A DNA stretch of 64,000 nt, from the NCBI GenBank assembly GCA_027313705.1, contig DAHVDE010000115.1:62001-126000 (forward strand). Direction: 5' to 3'. The translations under genes were made by a program, and so were the position numbers. The DNA comes from Actinomycetota bacterium (GTDB taxonomy: Bacteria; Actinomycetota; Actinomycetes; Streptosporangiales; Streptosporangiaceae). Shown in pieces: positions 44,649 through 55,092 of the stretch (positions are counted from its first letter, which is position 1; each line of letters begins with the position of its first letter). Under the pieces are notes generated by a model. The model saw nothing but the letters and a program-made list of their open reading frames with translations, made no database searches and was not told the DNA's origin.

Positions 44649-45530
44649 ATGGCAAGGGTATCTGGAGCCAAGGCGGCAAAAGCCAAGCCAGGTTTCGGCA
44701 AGAAAGCACCAGGGTCGACGGTCGGCCGGCGCCGCCGGCCCGCCTGGCCGGCGATGGAGCCGGTACGAAGGCCTGCGGGCTACACGCCAAGGCGCGGGAC
44801 CGGGCTTGCCGGATATGAGCGGGTCCTGGTCAGAGCCGGCCTTGGACCTGTGGCCGGCGTCGACGAAGCCGGCCGGGGCGCTTGTGCCGGGCCGCTCGTG
44901 GTCGCCGCGGTGACGCTCGACCGGCTCGACGGCACCCGCTGGGAGCAGATCGCGGACTCCAAGTCACTCACGGTCAACGCCAGGCAGGCCGCCTACCAGC
45001 AGATAACTCGGTCGGCACTTGCCTGGCACGTGGTGGTGATCGAGCCAGGCGACATCGACCGGTTTGGCCTGCATGTGTGCAATGTCGCTGGCATGCGCCT
45101 GGCGCTGGCGGGCCTGTCCGTCGTCCCTGGATACGCGCTGACCGACGGCTTCGCGGTGCCTGGCATCGCCGTTCCCGCGCTGGCAATGTGGAAGGGTGAC
45201 CAGGTCGCGGTATGCGTGGCCGCCGCCTCTATAGTCGCCAAGGTAACCAGAGACCGCATCATGTCGGATTTGCATGCAGAGTATCCGGAATATGGTTTTT
45301 CACGGCATAAAGGATATTCGACACCCGGTCATATGACTGCGCTCGAGGCGCACGGGCCGAGTCCGGTCCACCGCCGCTCGTTCGTGAACGTGTCAAGCCG
45401 CCTGCCTTCAGACGAGGAACTGCTTGTCGAGGAGGCTGAACTCGCGCCGGTCTGGGCGTGCGGACCCGATGGTCCTATCGTTGAGTTGGAGCACGCCCTG
45501 GCGCCCGCCTCATCGGAGGGGAGAACATGA
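44649..45530 (+). CDS. rnhB: ribonuclease HII
   Basis: The 293-residue enzyme cleaves RNA in RNA-DNA hybrids and single ribonucleotides. Active-site acids are visible in GVDEAGRGACAGPLVVAA (Asp, Glu), ALTDGFAVPG (Asp) and SIVAKVTRDRIM (Asp). A basic, Ala/Lys/Arg-rich leader of about 70 residues precedes the catalytic domain; the ATG near 44753 (MEPVRRPAG) is an alternative start. A short AT-rich stretch at 45280-45320 stands out from its surroundings. Confidence 0.94.
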   Translation: MARVSGAKAAKAKPGFGKKAPGSTVGRRRRPAWPAMEPVRRPAGYTPRRGTGLAGYERVLVRAGLGPVAGVDEAGRGACAGPLVVAAVTLDRLDGTRWEQIADSKSLTVNARQAAYQQITRSALAWHVVVIEPGDIDRFGLHVCNVAGMRLALAGLSVVPGYALTDGFAVPGIAVPALAMWKGDQVAVCVAAASIVAKVTRDRIMSDLHAEYPEYGFSRHKGYSTPGHMTALEAHGPSPVHRRSFVNVSSRLPSDEELLVEEAELAPVWACGPDGPIVELEHALAPASSEGRT

Positions 45531-45841
45531 GCGCGGAGGATCTCGAGAAGTACGAGACCGAGATGGAGTTGCAGCTCTATCGCGAGTACCGGGACGTCGT
45601 GGGGCTGTTCTCGCACGTGGTAGAGACCGAGCGCCGCTTCTACCTGACCAACGACGTCGACCTGCAGGTGAGGACCGCCGACAACGGCGAAGTATTCTTC
45701 GAGGTCACCATGCGCGACGCCTGGGTGTGGGACATGTACAGGCCGGCCAGGTTCGTGAAGAACGTCAGGGTCGTGACCTTCAAGGACGTCAACATAGAGG
45801 AACTCGCGAAGAGCGACCTTCAGCTCCCTGACGAATCCTGA
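45527..45841 (+). CDS. DUF2469 protein
   Basis: A 104-residue acidic protein of a family restricted to actinobacteria and always found by rnhB (Rv2901c in M. tuberculosis). MSAEDLEKYETEMELQLYRE and VWDMYRPARFVKNVRVVTF are diagnostic. The ATG overlaps the rnhB stop (ATGA). Function unknown. Confidence 0.95.
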   Translation: MSAEDLEKYETEMELQLYREYRDVVGLFSHVVETERRFYLTNDVDLQVRTADNGEVFFEVTMRDAWVWDMYRPARFVKNVRVVTFKDVNIEELAKSDLQLPDES

Positions 45842-45947
45842 TATCCCCGGCCATTACATCAGGTCCTGCCGACACTCAAGCGCCGCCAGATGCGGCCGGT
45901 CCACAGCCGCTCAGCCGACGTGGCGGCTAGCCAACAGCCAGGCAATC

Positions 45948-45961
45948 CCCGCACGTGCGGG
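45948..45961. terminator. 14-bp perfect palindrome in the DUF2469-yraN gap
   Basis: CCCGCACGTGCGGG lies about 105 bases after the DUF2469 stop and 40 before yraN. A nearby GCCGC/GCGGC stem (45908-45927) adds to the structure. It could be a terminator or an operator. Confidence 0.35.
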
Positions 45962-46001
45962 CCTCGATTTCACGGCACCCTCGATTCCGGAGGTGGTGCC
46001 G

Positions 46002-46358
46002 GTGCGCCAGAAGGATGTACTTGGCCGGCGCGGCGAGCAACTCGCCGCTGATCATTTGAAAGAGCGGGGTTTCCGTATTCTCGACCGTAATTACCGGTGC
46101 TCGGAGGGTGAGCTTGACATTGTCGCGGCTGAGCACAGGACGCTGGTCGCGGTGGAGGTGAAGACCCGCTCCGGGTTGCGTTACGGCACGCCGCTTGAGG
46201 CGGTGACCGAGCAGAAGCGCAGGCGGTTGCGGCGGCTGGCGGTGCACTGGGTTGTCTCGCACGGGGTGATCTTCGATGACCTGCGGGTGGACGTGGTCGG
46301 GGTTGTGACGTCGCCGTCTGGCGGTTTCACGGTCGAGCATGTCAGGGGGATTGGGTAG
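46002..46358 (+). CDS. YraN-family (UPF0102) nuclease-like protein
   Basis: A 118-residue protein with the restriction-endonuclease-like fold of the YraN family: LGRRGEQLAADHLKERGF, then YRCSEGELDIVA and LVAVEVKTRSG, which hold the Glu/Asp/Glu-x-Lys metal site. Three GTG codons are in frame (45993, 45996, 46002); the GGAGGT at 45989-45994 fits only 46002. It lies before comM and dprA, as usual, hinting at a role in DNA uptake or recombination. Confidence 0.93.
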   Translation: MRQKDVLGRRGEQLAADHLKERGFRILDRNYRCSEGELDIVAAEHRTLVAVEVKTRSGLRYGTPLEAVTEQKRRRLRRLAVHWVVSHGVIFDDLRVDVVGVVTSPSGGFTVEHVRGIG

Positions 46359-46580
46359 CCGGGGTACCCGGGCTGTGCCGCTGGGCTGTGCTGGTGCCGT
46401 TTTCCACAGGTTCCGGGGTTTCGCGGTCCGGCTCGGCGGAGTTGTCCCCAGGTGAAGCGGGCTCGCTCGCGCCTGCGCGGCAGGGCGGGCATTGTCGAGC
46501 CGGAGGTGGTGCGGGATGCGGTTTGCTAGCTGCGCGAGTCAGGTGCGCTCGCCGGGTGAGCGGATGGCGGGGTGGGCGGC

Positions 46581-48143
46581 ATGACGCTTGCCAGGGCGCA
46601 TGCGGTCGCGCTTGTCGGAGTGCAAGGTCATCTGGTCGAGATCGAGGCCGACATCGAGAACGGGCTGGTTGCCTTGCTGCTGGTTGGGCTGCCTGACACG
46701 GCGCTGCGCGAGGCGCGTGACCGGATCCGGTCGGCGGTGGTGAACTCGGGAGAGGCCTGGCCGAATCGCAGGATCACGGTCGGGTTGTCGCCGGCGAGCT
46801 TGCCGAAGCGAGGGTCTGGCTTCGACCTTGGCATCGCGTGCGCGATCATGGCGGCGTCTGAGGCGGTGCGGGCTTCCAGCCTTGACGGGTTCGTGTTCGT
46901 CGGCGAGCTCGGGCTTGACGGCAAGATCAGGCCGGTGCCGGGGGTGCTGCCCGCCGCCGCCTGCGCGGTCGCCGCCGGTTTCGCCGGGATCGTGGTATCG
47001 GCGGACAACGCCGAGGAGGCGGCGCTGGTGCCTGAGCTCAAGGTGGTCGCGGCGCCGACGCTGAGCGCGGTGCTCGCCTGGCTGCGCGCGGGCGGGCAGT
47101 TTCCCGTCGGCGACGTGACGGTGCTCGAGCCCGGCAGGGACGTGCGGTTCACGTATCCGCCCGGCCGGCCGGAGCGGCAGGCAGGCAAGGACCTGGCCGA
47201 CATCGTCGGGCAGCCCGCGGCCAGGCGCGGTGCGGAGATCTGCGCCGCCGGCGGGCATCACATCATGCTGCTCGGGCCCCCTGGCGTCGGCAAGACAATG
47301 CTCGCTGAGCGGATTCCCAGCGTCATGCCAAGGCTCGAGCCGCAGGCGGCGCTCGAGGTCAGCGCCATCCATTCGGTAGCGGGTACCTTGCCGCCCGGCC
47401 GTCCGCTGATCGTCGATCCGCCCTTTTGCGCGCCGCACCACACCGCGTCGCGTGCCGCCATCGTCGGTGGCGGCAGCGGCGTGGTCAGGCCAGGAGCGGC
47501 ATCGCTCGCCCATCACGGATGCTTGTTTCTCGATGAAGCGCCGGAATTCGGGCGGGACGTGCTCGATGGTCTCCGTCAGCCGCTTGAGTCTGGCGAGGTC
47601 GTGATCGCCAGGGCCGCGGTGACCGCCCGCTTTCCTGCCAGGTTCACGCTCGTGCTGGCCGCGAATCCGTGTCCTTGCGCCAGCGCGAACACCATGGCAG
47701 GCAGTTGCACGTGCACACCGCTGGTGCGCAGGCGGTACCTGTCGCGGCTGTCTGGACCCTTGCTTGACCGGATAGACGCCAAGATCGAGTTCCTGCCGGT
47801 GAGCCGCAGGGAGCTGCTCAGCGACCGGGCGTTCACAGAACCGAGCGCAATCGTCGCAGAACGGGTCAGCCTGGCGCGAGAACGTGCGGCGGCCAGGCTG
47901 GCGGGGACGCCATGGCGGCTGAACGCTCAGGTGCCGGGAAGCGAACTGCGGCGCAGGTTCGCGCCCTGCGCCGGTGCGCTCGGGCCGCTTGAGCGCGCGA
48001 TGGACCTCGGGCGGATCAGCGCTCGGGGTGCCGACCGGGTGATCAGGCTGTCGTGGACGATCGCTGACCTGGCCGGTCTCAACCGGCCGGGTGCCGCCGA
48101 GATCGGGTACGCGCTGAGCTTGTGGTCAGGGGTGGCGACGTGA
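46581..48143 (+). CDS. comM: YifB/ComM-type Mg-chelatase-like AAA+ ATPase
   Basis: The 520-residue protein has an N-terminal Lon-protease-like domain (MTLARAHAVALVGVQG, FVGELGLDGKIRPVPGVL), the AAA+ module with Walker A GPPGVGKTMLAERI and Walker B CLFLDEAPEF, and a C-terminal Mg-chelatase domain. In Vibrio ComM is a branch-migration helicase in transformation; the actinobacterial role is not established. The ATG at 46581 fits the family. The 222-bp upstream gap holds nothing recognisable. It overlaps dprA (GTGA). Confidence 0.94.
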   Translation: MTLARAHAVALVGVQGHLVEIEADIENGLVALLLVGLPDTALREARDRIRSAVVNSGEAWPNRRITVGLSPASLPKRGSGFDLGIACAIMAASEAVRASSLDGFVFVGELGLDGKIRPVPGVLPAAACAVAAGFAGIVVSADNAEEAALVPELKVVAAPTLSAVLAWLRAGGQFPVGDVTVLEPGRDVRFTYPPGRPERQAGKDLADIVGQPAARRGAEICAAGGHHIMLLGPPGVGKTMLAERIPSVMPRLEPQAALEVSAIHSVAGTLPPGRPLIVDPPFCAPHHTASRAAIVGGGSGVVRPGAASLAHHGCLFLDEAPEFGRDVLDGLRQPLESGEVVIARAAVTARFPARFTLVLAANPCPCASANTMAGSCTCTPLVRRRYLSRLSGPLLDRIDAKIEFLPVSRRELLSDRAFTEPSAIVAERVSLARERAAARLAGTPWRLNAQVPGSELRRRFAPCAGALGPLERAMDLGRISARGADRVIRLSWTIADLAGLNRPGAAEIGYALSLWSGVAT

Positions 48144-49348
48144 CGGCGTGGCGGGCAGGCGAGGCGTGGCGGGCAGGCGAGGCGTGGCTGGCAGGAGAGC
48201 GTCAGGCCAGGGCGGCGCTGAGTTTCCTGGCCGAGCCTGGTGACCCGTTGCTCGGCGGGCTGCTCAGGTCGATGCCGGCCTGCGCCGTGCTGGCCCGGCT
48301 GGCCGACGGCATGATCCCTGAGCTGGCGGCGCTTTTCCCTGTGGCTGCGCAGTCGGCACCGCCAGAACCTGGTCAGGTGCAGCGCTCGCTCAAGCGGATG
48401 CGGTCGCGGCTTGAAGAACTGCCCTCGCCAGGGTCGCTGGATGCCTGGGAGAGCGATGGAATCCGCCTGGCGTGTCCCGGCGAACCAGAGTGGCCGACTC
48501 AGCTCGACGATCTCGGTGACCGCCAGCCGGTGGCCTTGTGGATACGGGGAAAAGCCGACCTGCGCTTCGCCTGCCTGCGCTCCGTCGCGGTGGTCGGATC
48601 ACGGGCGGCGACCGCCTACGGCGCGCTGGTGGCGTCCGAGCTCGGTGCCGATCTCGCGGACCGCGCCATGGCGGTGATCTCCGGTGGCGCCTACGGCATC
48701 GACGCCGCCGCGCACCGGGGTGCGCTTGCCGCCGGCGGGCCGACGATCGCGGTCATGGCCTGCGGTCTGGCCTTCTGCTATCCCAGAGGCCATGCCGAGT
48801 TGTTCACGGCTATCGGCGAGACCGGCGTGCTCGTCAGCGAGAGCCCGCCAGATGGCGCGCCGACCAGGCCGGGTTTCTTGATCAGGAACAGGCTGATCGC
48901 CGCGCTAAGCCGCGGCACCGTGGTCGTCGAGGCAGCGTTGCGCAGCGGCGCGCTCAATACCGCTAAGCACGCCAGGGACCTTAACCGCCCGGTTATGGCG
49001 GTGCCAGGGCCGGTCACCTCCGCGCAGTCAGCCGGTTGCCATGACCTGATCATGAACATGGGGGCCTACTGCGTCACCGGGTCCGCCGACGTTCTCGAGC
49101 TGATCGCGCCGGCCGGCCGGGCTGACGGTGACCTGGCTCATGGTCCTGTTTTGCCTGCCGATCAACTGGACGAGGTCACGGCCTCGGTCCTGCGGACGAT
49201 GAACACCAAGGCCGGCCGCGGCCCTGCCACCATCGCCACGCTGGCCGGCGTCGACCTCGACACGGCGATGCGGTGCCTTGGCCTGCTATCGGCAGCGGGC
49301 CTGGCGGAGCGATGCGATCAGGGCTGGCGCGTCAGGAAGGTCAGCTGA
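48140..49348 (+). CDS. dprA: DNA-processing protein DprA
   Basis: The 402-residue RecA loader binds single-stranded DNA. The Rossmann core has SVAVVGSRAATAYGALVASEL, ISGGAYGIDAAAHRGAL and FLIRNRLIAALSRGTVVVEA, and a C-terminal winged-helix remnant follows. The GTG at 48140 overlaps the comM stop. The N terminus carries a triplicated AWRAGE unit (AWRAGEAWRAGEAWLAGE) from a 18-bp tandem repeat at about 48145-48195, a recent expansion. An upstream GTG at 48122 is less likely. Confidence 0.94.
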   Translation: MTAWRAGEAWRAGEAWLAGERQARAALSFLAEPGDPLLGGLLRSMPACAVLARLADGMIPELAALFPVAAQSAPPEPGQVQRSLKRMRSRLEELPSPGSLDAWESDGIRLACPGEPEWPTQLDDLGDRQPVALWIRGKADLRFACLRSVAVVGSRAATAYGALVASELGADLADRAMAVISGGAYGIDAAAHRGALAAGGPTIAVMACGLAFCYPRGHAELFTAIGETGVLVSESPPDGAPTRPGFLIRNRLIAALSRGTVVVEAALRSGALNTAKHARDLNRPVMAVPGPVTSAQSAGCHDLIMNMGAYCVTGSADVLELIAPAGRADGDLAHGPVLPADQLDEVTASVLRTMNTKAGRGPATIATLAGVDLDTAMRCLGLLSAAGLAERCDQGWRVRKVS

Positions 49349-49426
49349 CGCTACTTTCGCCGTAGCGTCCGCGACTGCCGCGTGGCGGGCTTCTCCATGA
49401 TCGGCCTTTAGCGCACACTGGCAGAT

Positions 49427-50407
49427 GTGCCCAAGGAGCCGCCGGCGCAAGAACCGCTTTCCGCTTCGCTGGCTGCCACACTGGCTGCCTTCGAGCGGTA
49501 TCTGAAGTCCGAGCGCGGCTTGTCGCCCCACACGGTCCGCGCGTACAGCGGTGACCTTCGCGCGTTGTTCTGGCACCTGATGAGATGCGGCATCACCGAG
49601 ATCACCGAGCTTGATCTTGCTGTCCTGCGAGCATGGCTGGCCGCGCAGCACGGAGCCGGCCACGCCAGGACGACGCTCGCCAGGCGAGCGGCGGCGACAC
49701 GAACCTTCACCGCCTTCGCGTATGAGCGCGGCATGCTCGAGCAGGATGCGGGAGCCCGGCTGGCTAGCCAGAAGACCAGACGCCGGCTGCCGGAAGTGCT
49801 GTCCGTCGATGAAATGGCCGCGGTGCTCGACCAGATGCCGGCCACGCCCCGCAGGCCGGCCGTCGCGCCGGGCAACGGCGAGGTCCTACCTCCCGTCGAT
49901 CCGGTTGAACTGCGGGACCTTGCCATCATGGAGTTGTTTTACGCGACCGGGATCAGAGTCAGCGAGCTGTGCGGGCTCGACGTCGGAGACTCCGACGATG
50001 CCAGGCGCACTATCCGGGTCCTTGGCAAAGGCGCTAAGGAACGGGTCGTCCCCGTAGGGATTCCGGCTAGCCGGGCCGTGGACCGCTGGCGGGAGGCCGG
50101 GAGGCCGCAACTCGTTGCCGCCCACTCGGGGGCGGCGCTGTTTCTCGGTGCGCGCGGCGGGCGCCTGGACCCGCGAACCGCTCGCCGGGTCGTGCACGCA
50201 CGCCTCGCGGCTGCTCGGTCAGTTCCTGACACCGGCCCGCACGGATTGCGGCACACCGCCGCCACTCACCTGCTAGAAGGCGGCGCCGACCTGCGCAGCG
50301 TTCAGGAACTGCTTGGCCACGCATCGCTTGCCACCACGCAGATCTACACTCACGTCTCGATCGAGCGCCTGGTCGCTGCCTACCAGCAAGCCCACCCGAG
50401 AGCCTGA
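49427..50407 (+). CDS. xerC: tyrosine recombinase XerC
   Basis: The 326-residue recombinase resolves chromosome dimers at dif. An N-terminal SAM-like domain (FERYLKSERGLSPHTVRAYS) precedes the catalytic domain with Arg in TGIRVSELCG, Lys in GKGAKERVVPV, His-Leu-Arg in PHGLRHTAATHLL, His in LGHASLATTQ and Tyr in QIYTHVS. The start is GTG 49427. An extra Pro-rich loop of about 15 residues follows MPATPRRP. whiG and the M23 peptidase gene that streptomycetes have nearby are absent. Confidence 0.95.
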   Translation: MPKEPPAQEPLSASLAATLAAFERYLKSERGLSPHTVRAYSGDLRALFWHLMRCGITEITELDLAVLRAWLAAQHGAGHARTTLARRAAATRTFTAFAYERGMLEQDAGARLASQKTRRRLPEVLSVDEMAAVLDQMPATPRRPAVAPGNGEVLPPVDPVELRDLAIMELFYATGIRVSELCGLDVGDSDDARRTIRVLGKGAKERVVPVGIPASRAVDRWREAGRPQLVAAHSGAALFLGARGGRLDPRTARRVVHARLAAARSVPDTGPHGLRHTAATHLLEGGADLRSVQELLGHASLATTQIYTHVSIERLVAAYQQAHPRA

Positions 50408-50684
50408 AGCCAGATCACGGGCCGCCGCGCCGGCGGGCCGTCCTCCACCGCGCCACTGCGCCGCCGGTGAGGGTCGCGCAGGGACTGGCTGCGGTGCGGG
50501 GGCGGCCGCGGTCGGTGTGGTGCTTGCCGGGCGCGGAACCGGCAGGTAGATGTAGACTTTCTTTACAGGCCGGGGTGTTCGGTGGCTTTTGCCAGTGTGA
50601 ACTGGTTTTAGTCAGCGTGCGCCAAGGCCAATTCGCGCGTCCGCTTGCCGTTCGCGAGTGCCGTCGGCATTCGCACTGGAACGC

Positions 50685-50720
50685 ACCTCATCGGTCCGCG
50701 GGAAACTCCCGTGGTGAGGT
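50685..50720 (+). promoter_or_regulatory. rpsB leader hairpin
   Basis: ACCTCA (50685-50690) pairs with TGAGGT (50715-50720), and inside it GCGGGA (50698-50703) pairs with TCCCGT (50707-50712) around an AAC loop, 71 bases before the rpsB start. Ribosomal protein operons are often autoregulated through such leaders; here this is inference. The rest of the 384-bp gap after xerC contains the promoter region, where AT-rich GTAGATGTAGACTTTC at about 50547-50562 is the best candidate, and no gene. Confidence 0.4.
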
Positions 50721-50791
50721 ACGTACGGACGCCAGGGCGAACCGACCGCGCCGACGCCTGATGGCGGGCGCACGACAGGAAGGACACCGGC

Positions 50792-51781
50792 ATGGCCCCG
50801 GTCGTCACCATGCGGCAGCTGCTGGAAAGCGGCGTACATTTCGGGCATCAGACCCGGCGCTGGAACCCGAAGATGAAGCGGTTCATCTTTACCGAGCGTA
50901 ACGGGATCTACATCATCGACTTGCAGCAGTCGCTTCAGTTCATCGACCGCGCGTACGAATTCATCAAGGAGACAGTCGCCCACGGCGGCTCCGTGCTCTA
51001 CGTCGGCACCAAGAAGCAGGCACAGGAGGCGATCGCCGAGCAGGCGCGCCGGGTGGGCATGCCGTTCGTGAACCAGCGCTGGCTGGGCGGGATGCTGACC
51101 AACTTCTCGACCGTTTACAAGCGGCTTCAGCGACTCAAGGAACTCGAGGAACTCAACTTCGACGACGTTGCGGGCTCCAATATGACCAAGAAGGAGCTAC
51201 TCCAGCTTCGCCGCGAGCGCGACAAGCTCGAGAGGTCGCTTGGCGGTATCAGGGACATGGCGCGGGTGCCGAGCGCGATCTGGGTCGTAGACACCAAGAA
51301 GGAACACATCGCCATCAGCGAGGCCCGCAAGCTCGGCATTCCGGTCATCGCGATTCTTGACACCAACTGTGACCCTGACGAGGTCAACTTCCCGATACCC
51401 GGCAATGACGACGCGATCCGCAGCGTCGCGCTGCTGACGCGGGTAGTGGCCGATGCGGTGGCTGAAGGCCTGATCGCACGGGCCGGCCGGGCCACAGCTG
51501 AGGAGAAGCCGCAGGGCGAGGGACAGATCGGCGCCGAGGAGCCGCTGGCCGAGTGGGAACGAGAACTGCTCGAAGGCAGGGCGGTCGACGGGGCCGCTGG
51601 CGACAAGGCCGCAGGGACGACCGCGACAGCGGATGTTGCCGAGGCGTCCACGGGCGCGACCGGCGTGCACGCGGACGCGGCCACCGCGGCCGACGAAAAA
51701 GAGGCGGAGAAGACCGAGGTCGGGGACACCTCGCCTGCCGAGGCGGCGGCCGCAGCCGAGGTGACCGCTGAGCAGGCCTGA
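50792..51781 (+). CDS. rpsB: 30S ribosomal protein S2
   Basis: The 329-residue protein has a complete S2 body ([58 protein letters not shown]). After residue 250 an Ala/Glu/Thr-rich tail of about 75 residues makes it longer than the usual 240-300. The ATG at 50792 has AGGAAGGACACCGGC upstream. It starts the rpsB-tsf-pyrH-frr-cdsA group. Confidence 0.97.
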   Translation: MAPVVTMRQLLESGVHFGHQTRRWNPKMKRFIFTERNGIYIIDLQQSLQFIDRAYEFIKETVAHGGSVLYVGTKKQAQEAIAEQARRVGMPFVNQRWLGGMLTNFSTVYKRLQRLKELEELNFDDVAGSNMTKKELLQLRRERDKLERSLGGIRDMARVPSAIWVVDTKKEHIAISEARKLGIPVIAILDTNCDPDEVNFPIPGNDDAIRSVALLTRVVADAVAEGLIARAGRATAEEKPQGEGQIGAEEPLAEWERELLEGRAVDGAAGDKAAGTTATADVAEASTGATGVHADAATAADEKEAEKTEVGDTSPAEAAAAAEVTAEQA

Positions 51782-51822
51782 CCCGCACCCAAGCGAAGTA
51801 ACAGACTGCGAGAGATGAGGAC

Positions 51823-52662
51823 ATGGCGAATTACAGCGCCGCAGACGTAAAGCGGTTGCGGGACATCACCGGTGCAGGGATGCTCGACTGCAAGAATGCC
51901 CTGGTCGAGGCGGATGGCAACGTGGAAGCGGCCATCGAGGCCCTGCGCATCAAGGGCGCCAAGGATGTAGGCAAGCGCGCCGGGCGGACGGCAGCCAACG
52001 GGTTGGTCACCGCCGCGATGGACGCGAATTCGGCCGGAGTGCTCGTCGAGCTCAACTGCGAGACAGACTTCGTTGCCAAGACGGACATTTTCCAGCAGGT
52101 CGCGAGCGACATCGCGGCCGCCGCGCTCAAGTCGGACGTCACCGACAGGCTGGCCGTGCTCGGGCTCGTCGTCAGGGACGATAAGACGGCGGCTGAACTG
52201 ATCGAAGAGGCCGCGGCCGAGCTGAAGGAGAAGCTCGAGCTCGGCCGCTTCGCGGCCTACCGGGACGGCTATGTGGTCAGCTACCTGCATAAGTCCGATC
52301 CTGGCCTGCCGCCGACCCTTGGCGTGCTTGTGGACATCGACGCGGCGGGTTCAGACGTCGCGATGGACGTGGCGCATCAGATCGCAGCCATGCGGCCGCA
52401 GTACGTCACAAGGGAAAGCGTGCCCGAGGAGGTAGTGGCGAACGAGCGCAGGATCGCCGAGCAGGTGACGCGCGAAGAAGGCAAGCCAGAGCAGGCGATA
52501 CCGAAGATCGCCGAGGGTCGCCTGAACGCGTTCTTCAAGGACGTAGTGCTGATCGAGCAACCCTCGGTCAAGGATCAGAAGGCCACGATCAAGCAGGTGC
52601 TCGCCAGTTCGGGCGCTGCGGTGCACGGCTTCGCCAGGTTCCAGATCGGGCAGGCTAGTTGA
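51823..52662 (+). CDS. tsf: elongation factor Ts
   Basis: The 279-residue nucleotide-exchange factor for EF-Tu has the UBA-like N terminus (VKRLRDITGAGMLDCKNAL) and the EF-Tu-contacting block VELNCETDFVAKTD. The two core subdomains follow at normal length. It is 41 bp downstream of rpsB with GAGATGAGGAC upstream. Confidence 0.97.
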   Translation: MANYSAADVKRLRDITGAGMLDCKNALVEADGNVEAAIEALRIKGAKDVGKRAGRTAANGLVTAAMDANSAGVLVELNCETDFVAKTDIFQQVASDIAAAALKSDVTDRLAVLGLVVRDDKTAAELIEEAAAELKEKLELGRFAAYRDGYVVSYLHKSDPGLPPTLGVLVDIDAAGSDVAMDVAHQIAAMRPQYVTRESVPEEVVANERRIAEQVTREEGKPEQAIPKIAEGRLNAFFKDVVLIEQPSVKDQKATIKQVLASSGAAVHGFARFQIGQAS

Positions 52663-54158
<1,496 letters not shown>

Positions 54159-54242
54159 CCGGCCTCAAGGTATAGCCTTTGCGTCTCGACGGGAGTAACC
54201 CGTGCTATCCGGGGTGATGTGATCGACGGAAGGCAAGCCTAG

Positions 54243-55070
54243 GTGAGCGAGCGTAAAACGATCCAGACCGGTCGTAACCTGCCGGTGGCCCTGGGCGTCG
54301 GGCTTGGCTTGGGCGCGCTCGCCCTCGGCACGCTGCTCTTCCTCAGCATCGGCTTCCTGGTCATGGTCGCGATACTCGTCGTGGTCGCCTTCTGGGAGCT
54401 TAACCACGTGCTCCGCGCCCATCAGATCACGCTGATGGTGATTCCGATCGGAGCCGGCGGCGCCGTCATGTACGCAGTCGCCTACTGGCATGGAGCGGAC
54501 GCGGCCCTGGTAACCCTGGGGCTCACTTTTGGCCTCGTACTTGCCTGGCGGCTTCCCGGCGGGGCAAGCGGCTATGTGCGTGATGTCACCGCGAGCATCT
54601 TCGGTCTTGTCTACCTGCCGGTCATGGCGACCTTCGTGCCGCTTATGCTGGCGCAAGCCCACGGCGCACATCGCGTGCTGCTCTTCTTGATCCTCGTCGT
54701 CTGCAGCGACAGCGGAGCGTACTTCGCCGGGATACTATTCGGCCGTCATCTCATGGCTCCCTCCATCAGTCCTAAGAAGACCTGGGAGGGCCTGGCCGGT
54801 TCGGTAGCGGCGTCCCTCGCGGCCGGGGCGCTCGGGATGGTCTACTTGCTGCAAGGAGCCGTGTGGAAGGGCCTGGTGCTCGGTGCTGCCGCAGCAGCCG
54901 CGGCCACACTCGGCGATCTGGTGGAATCCATGATCAAGCGTGACCTGGACACCAAGGACATGTCGTCGATTTTGCCTGGCCACGGCGGCGTGCTTGACCG
55001 GATCGACGCCATGCTGCTTGTGGCACCAGTGGCCTGGCTGCTCATGACGATATTCCTCGGCGGCCGCTGA
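54243..55070 (+). CDS. cdsA: phosphatidate cytidylyltransferase
   Basis: The 275-residue integral membrane enzyme makes CDP-diacylglycerol. Several hydrophobic helices are followed by the signature SPKKTWEGLAGS and, near the end, LGDLVESMIKRDLDTKDMSS, with DRIDAMLLVAP. The GTG at 54243 has GGAAGG upstream. It converges on the minus-strand suppressor-of-fused gene with 22 bp between stops. Confidence 0.96.
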   Translation: MSERKTIQTGRNLPVALGVGLGLGALALGTLLFLSIGFLVMVAILVVVAFWELNHVLRAHQITLMVIPIGAGGAVMYAVAYWHGADAALVTLGLTFGLVLAWRLPGGASGYVRDVTASIFGLVYLPVMATFVPLMLAQAHGAHRVLLFLILVVCSDSGAYFAGILFGRHLMAPSISPKKTWEGLAGSVAASLAAGALGMVYLLQGAVWKGLVLGAAAAAAATLGDLVESMIKRDLDTKDMSSILPGHGGVLDRIDAMLLVAPVAWLLMTIFLGGR

Positions 55071-55092
55071 ACCTGACGGCCGGCCCGCCTGA

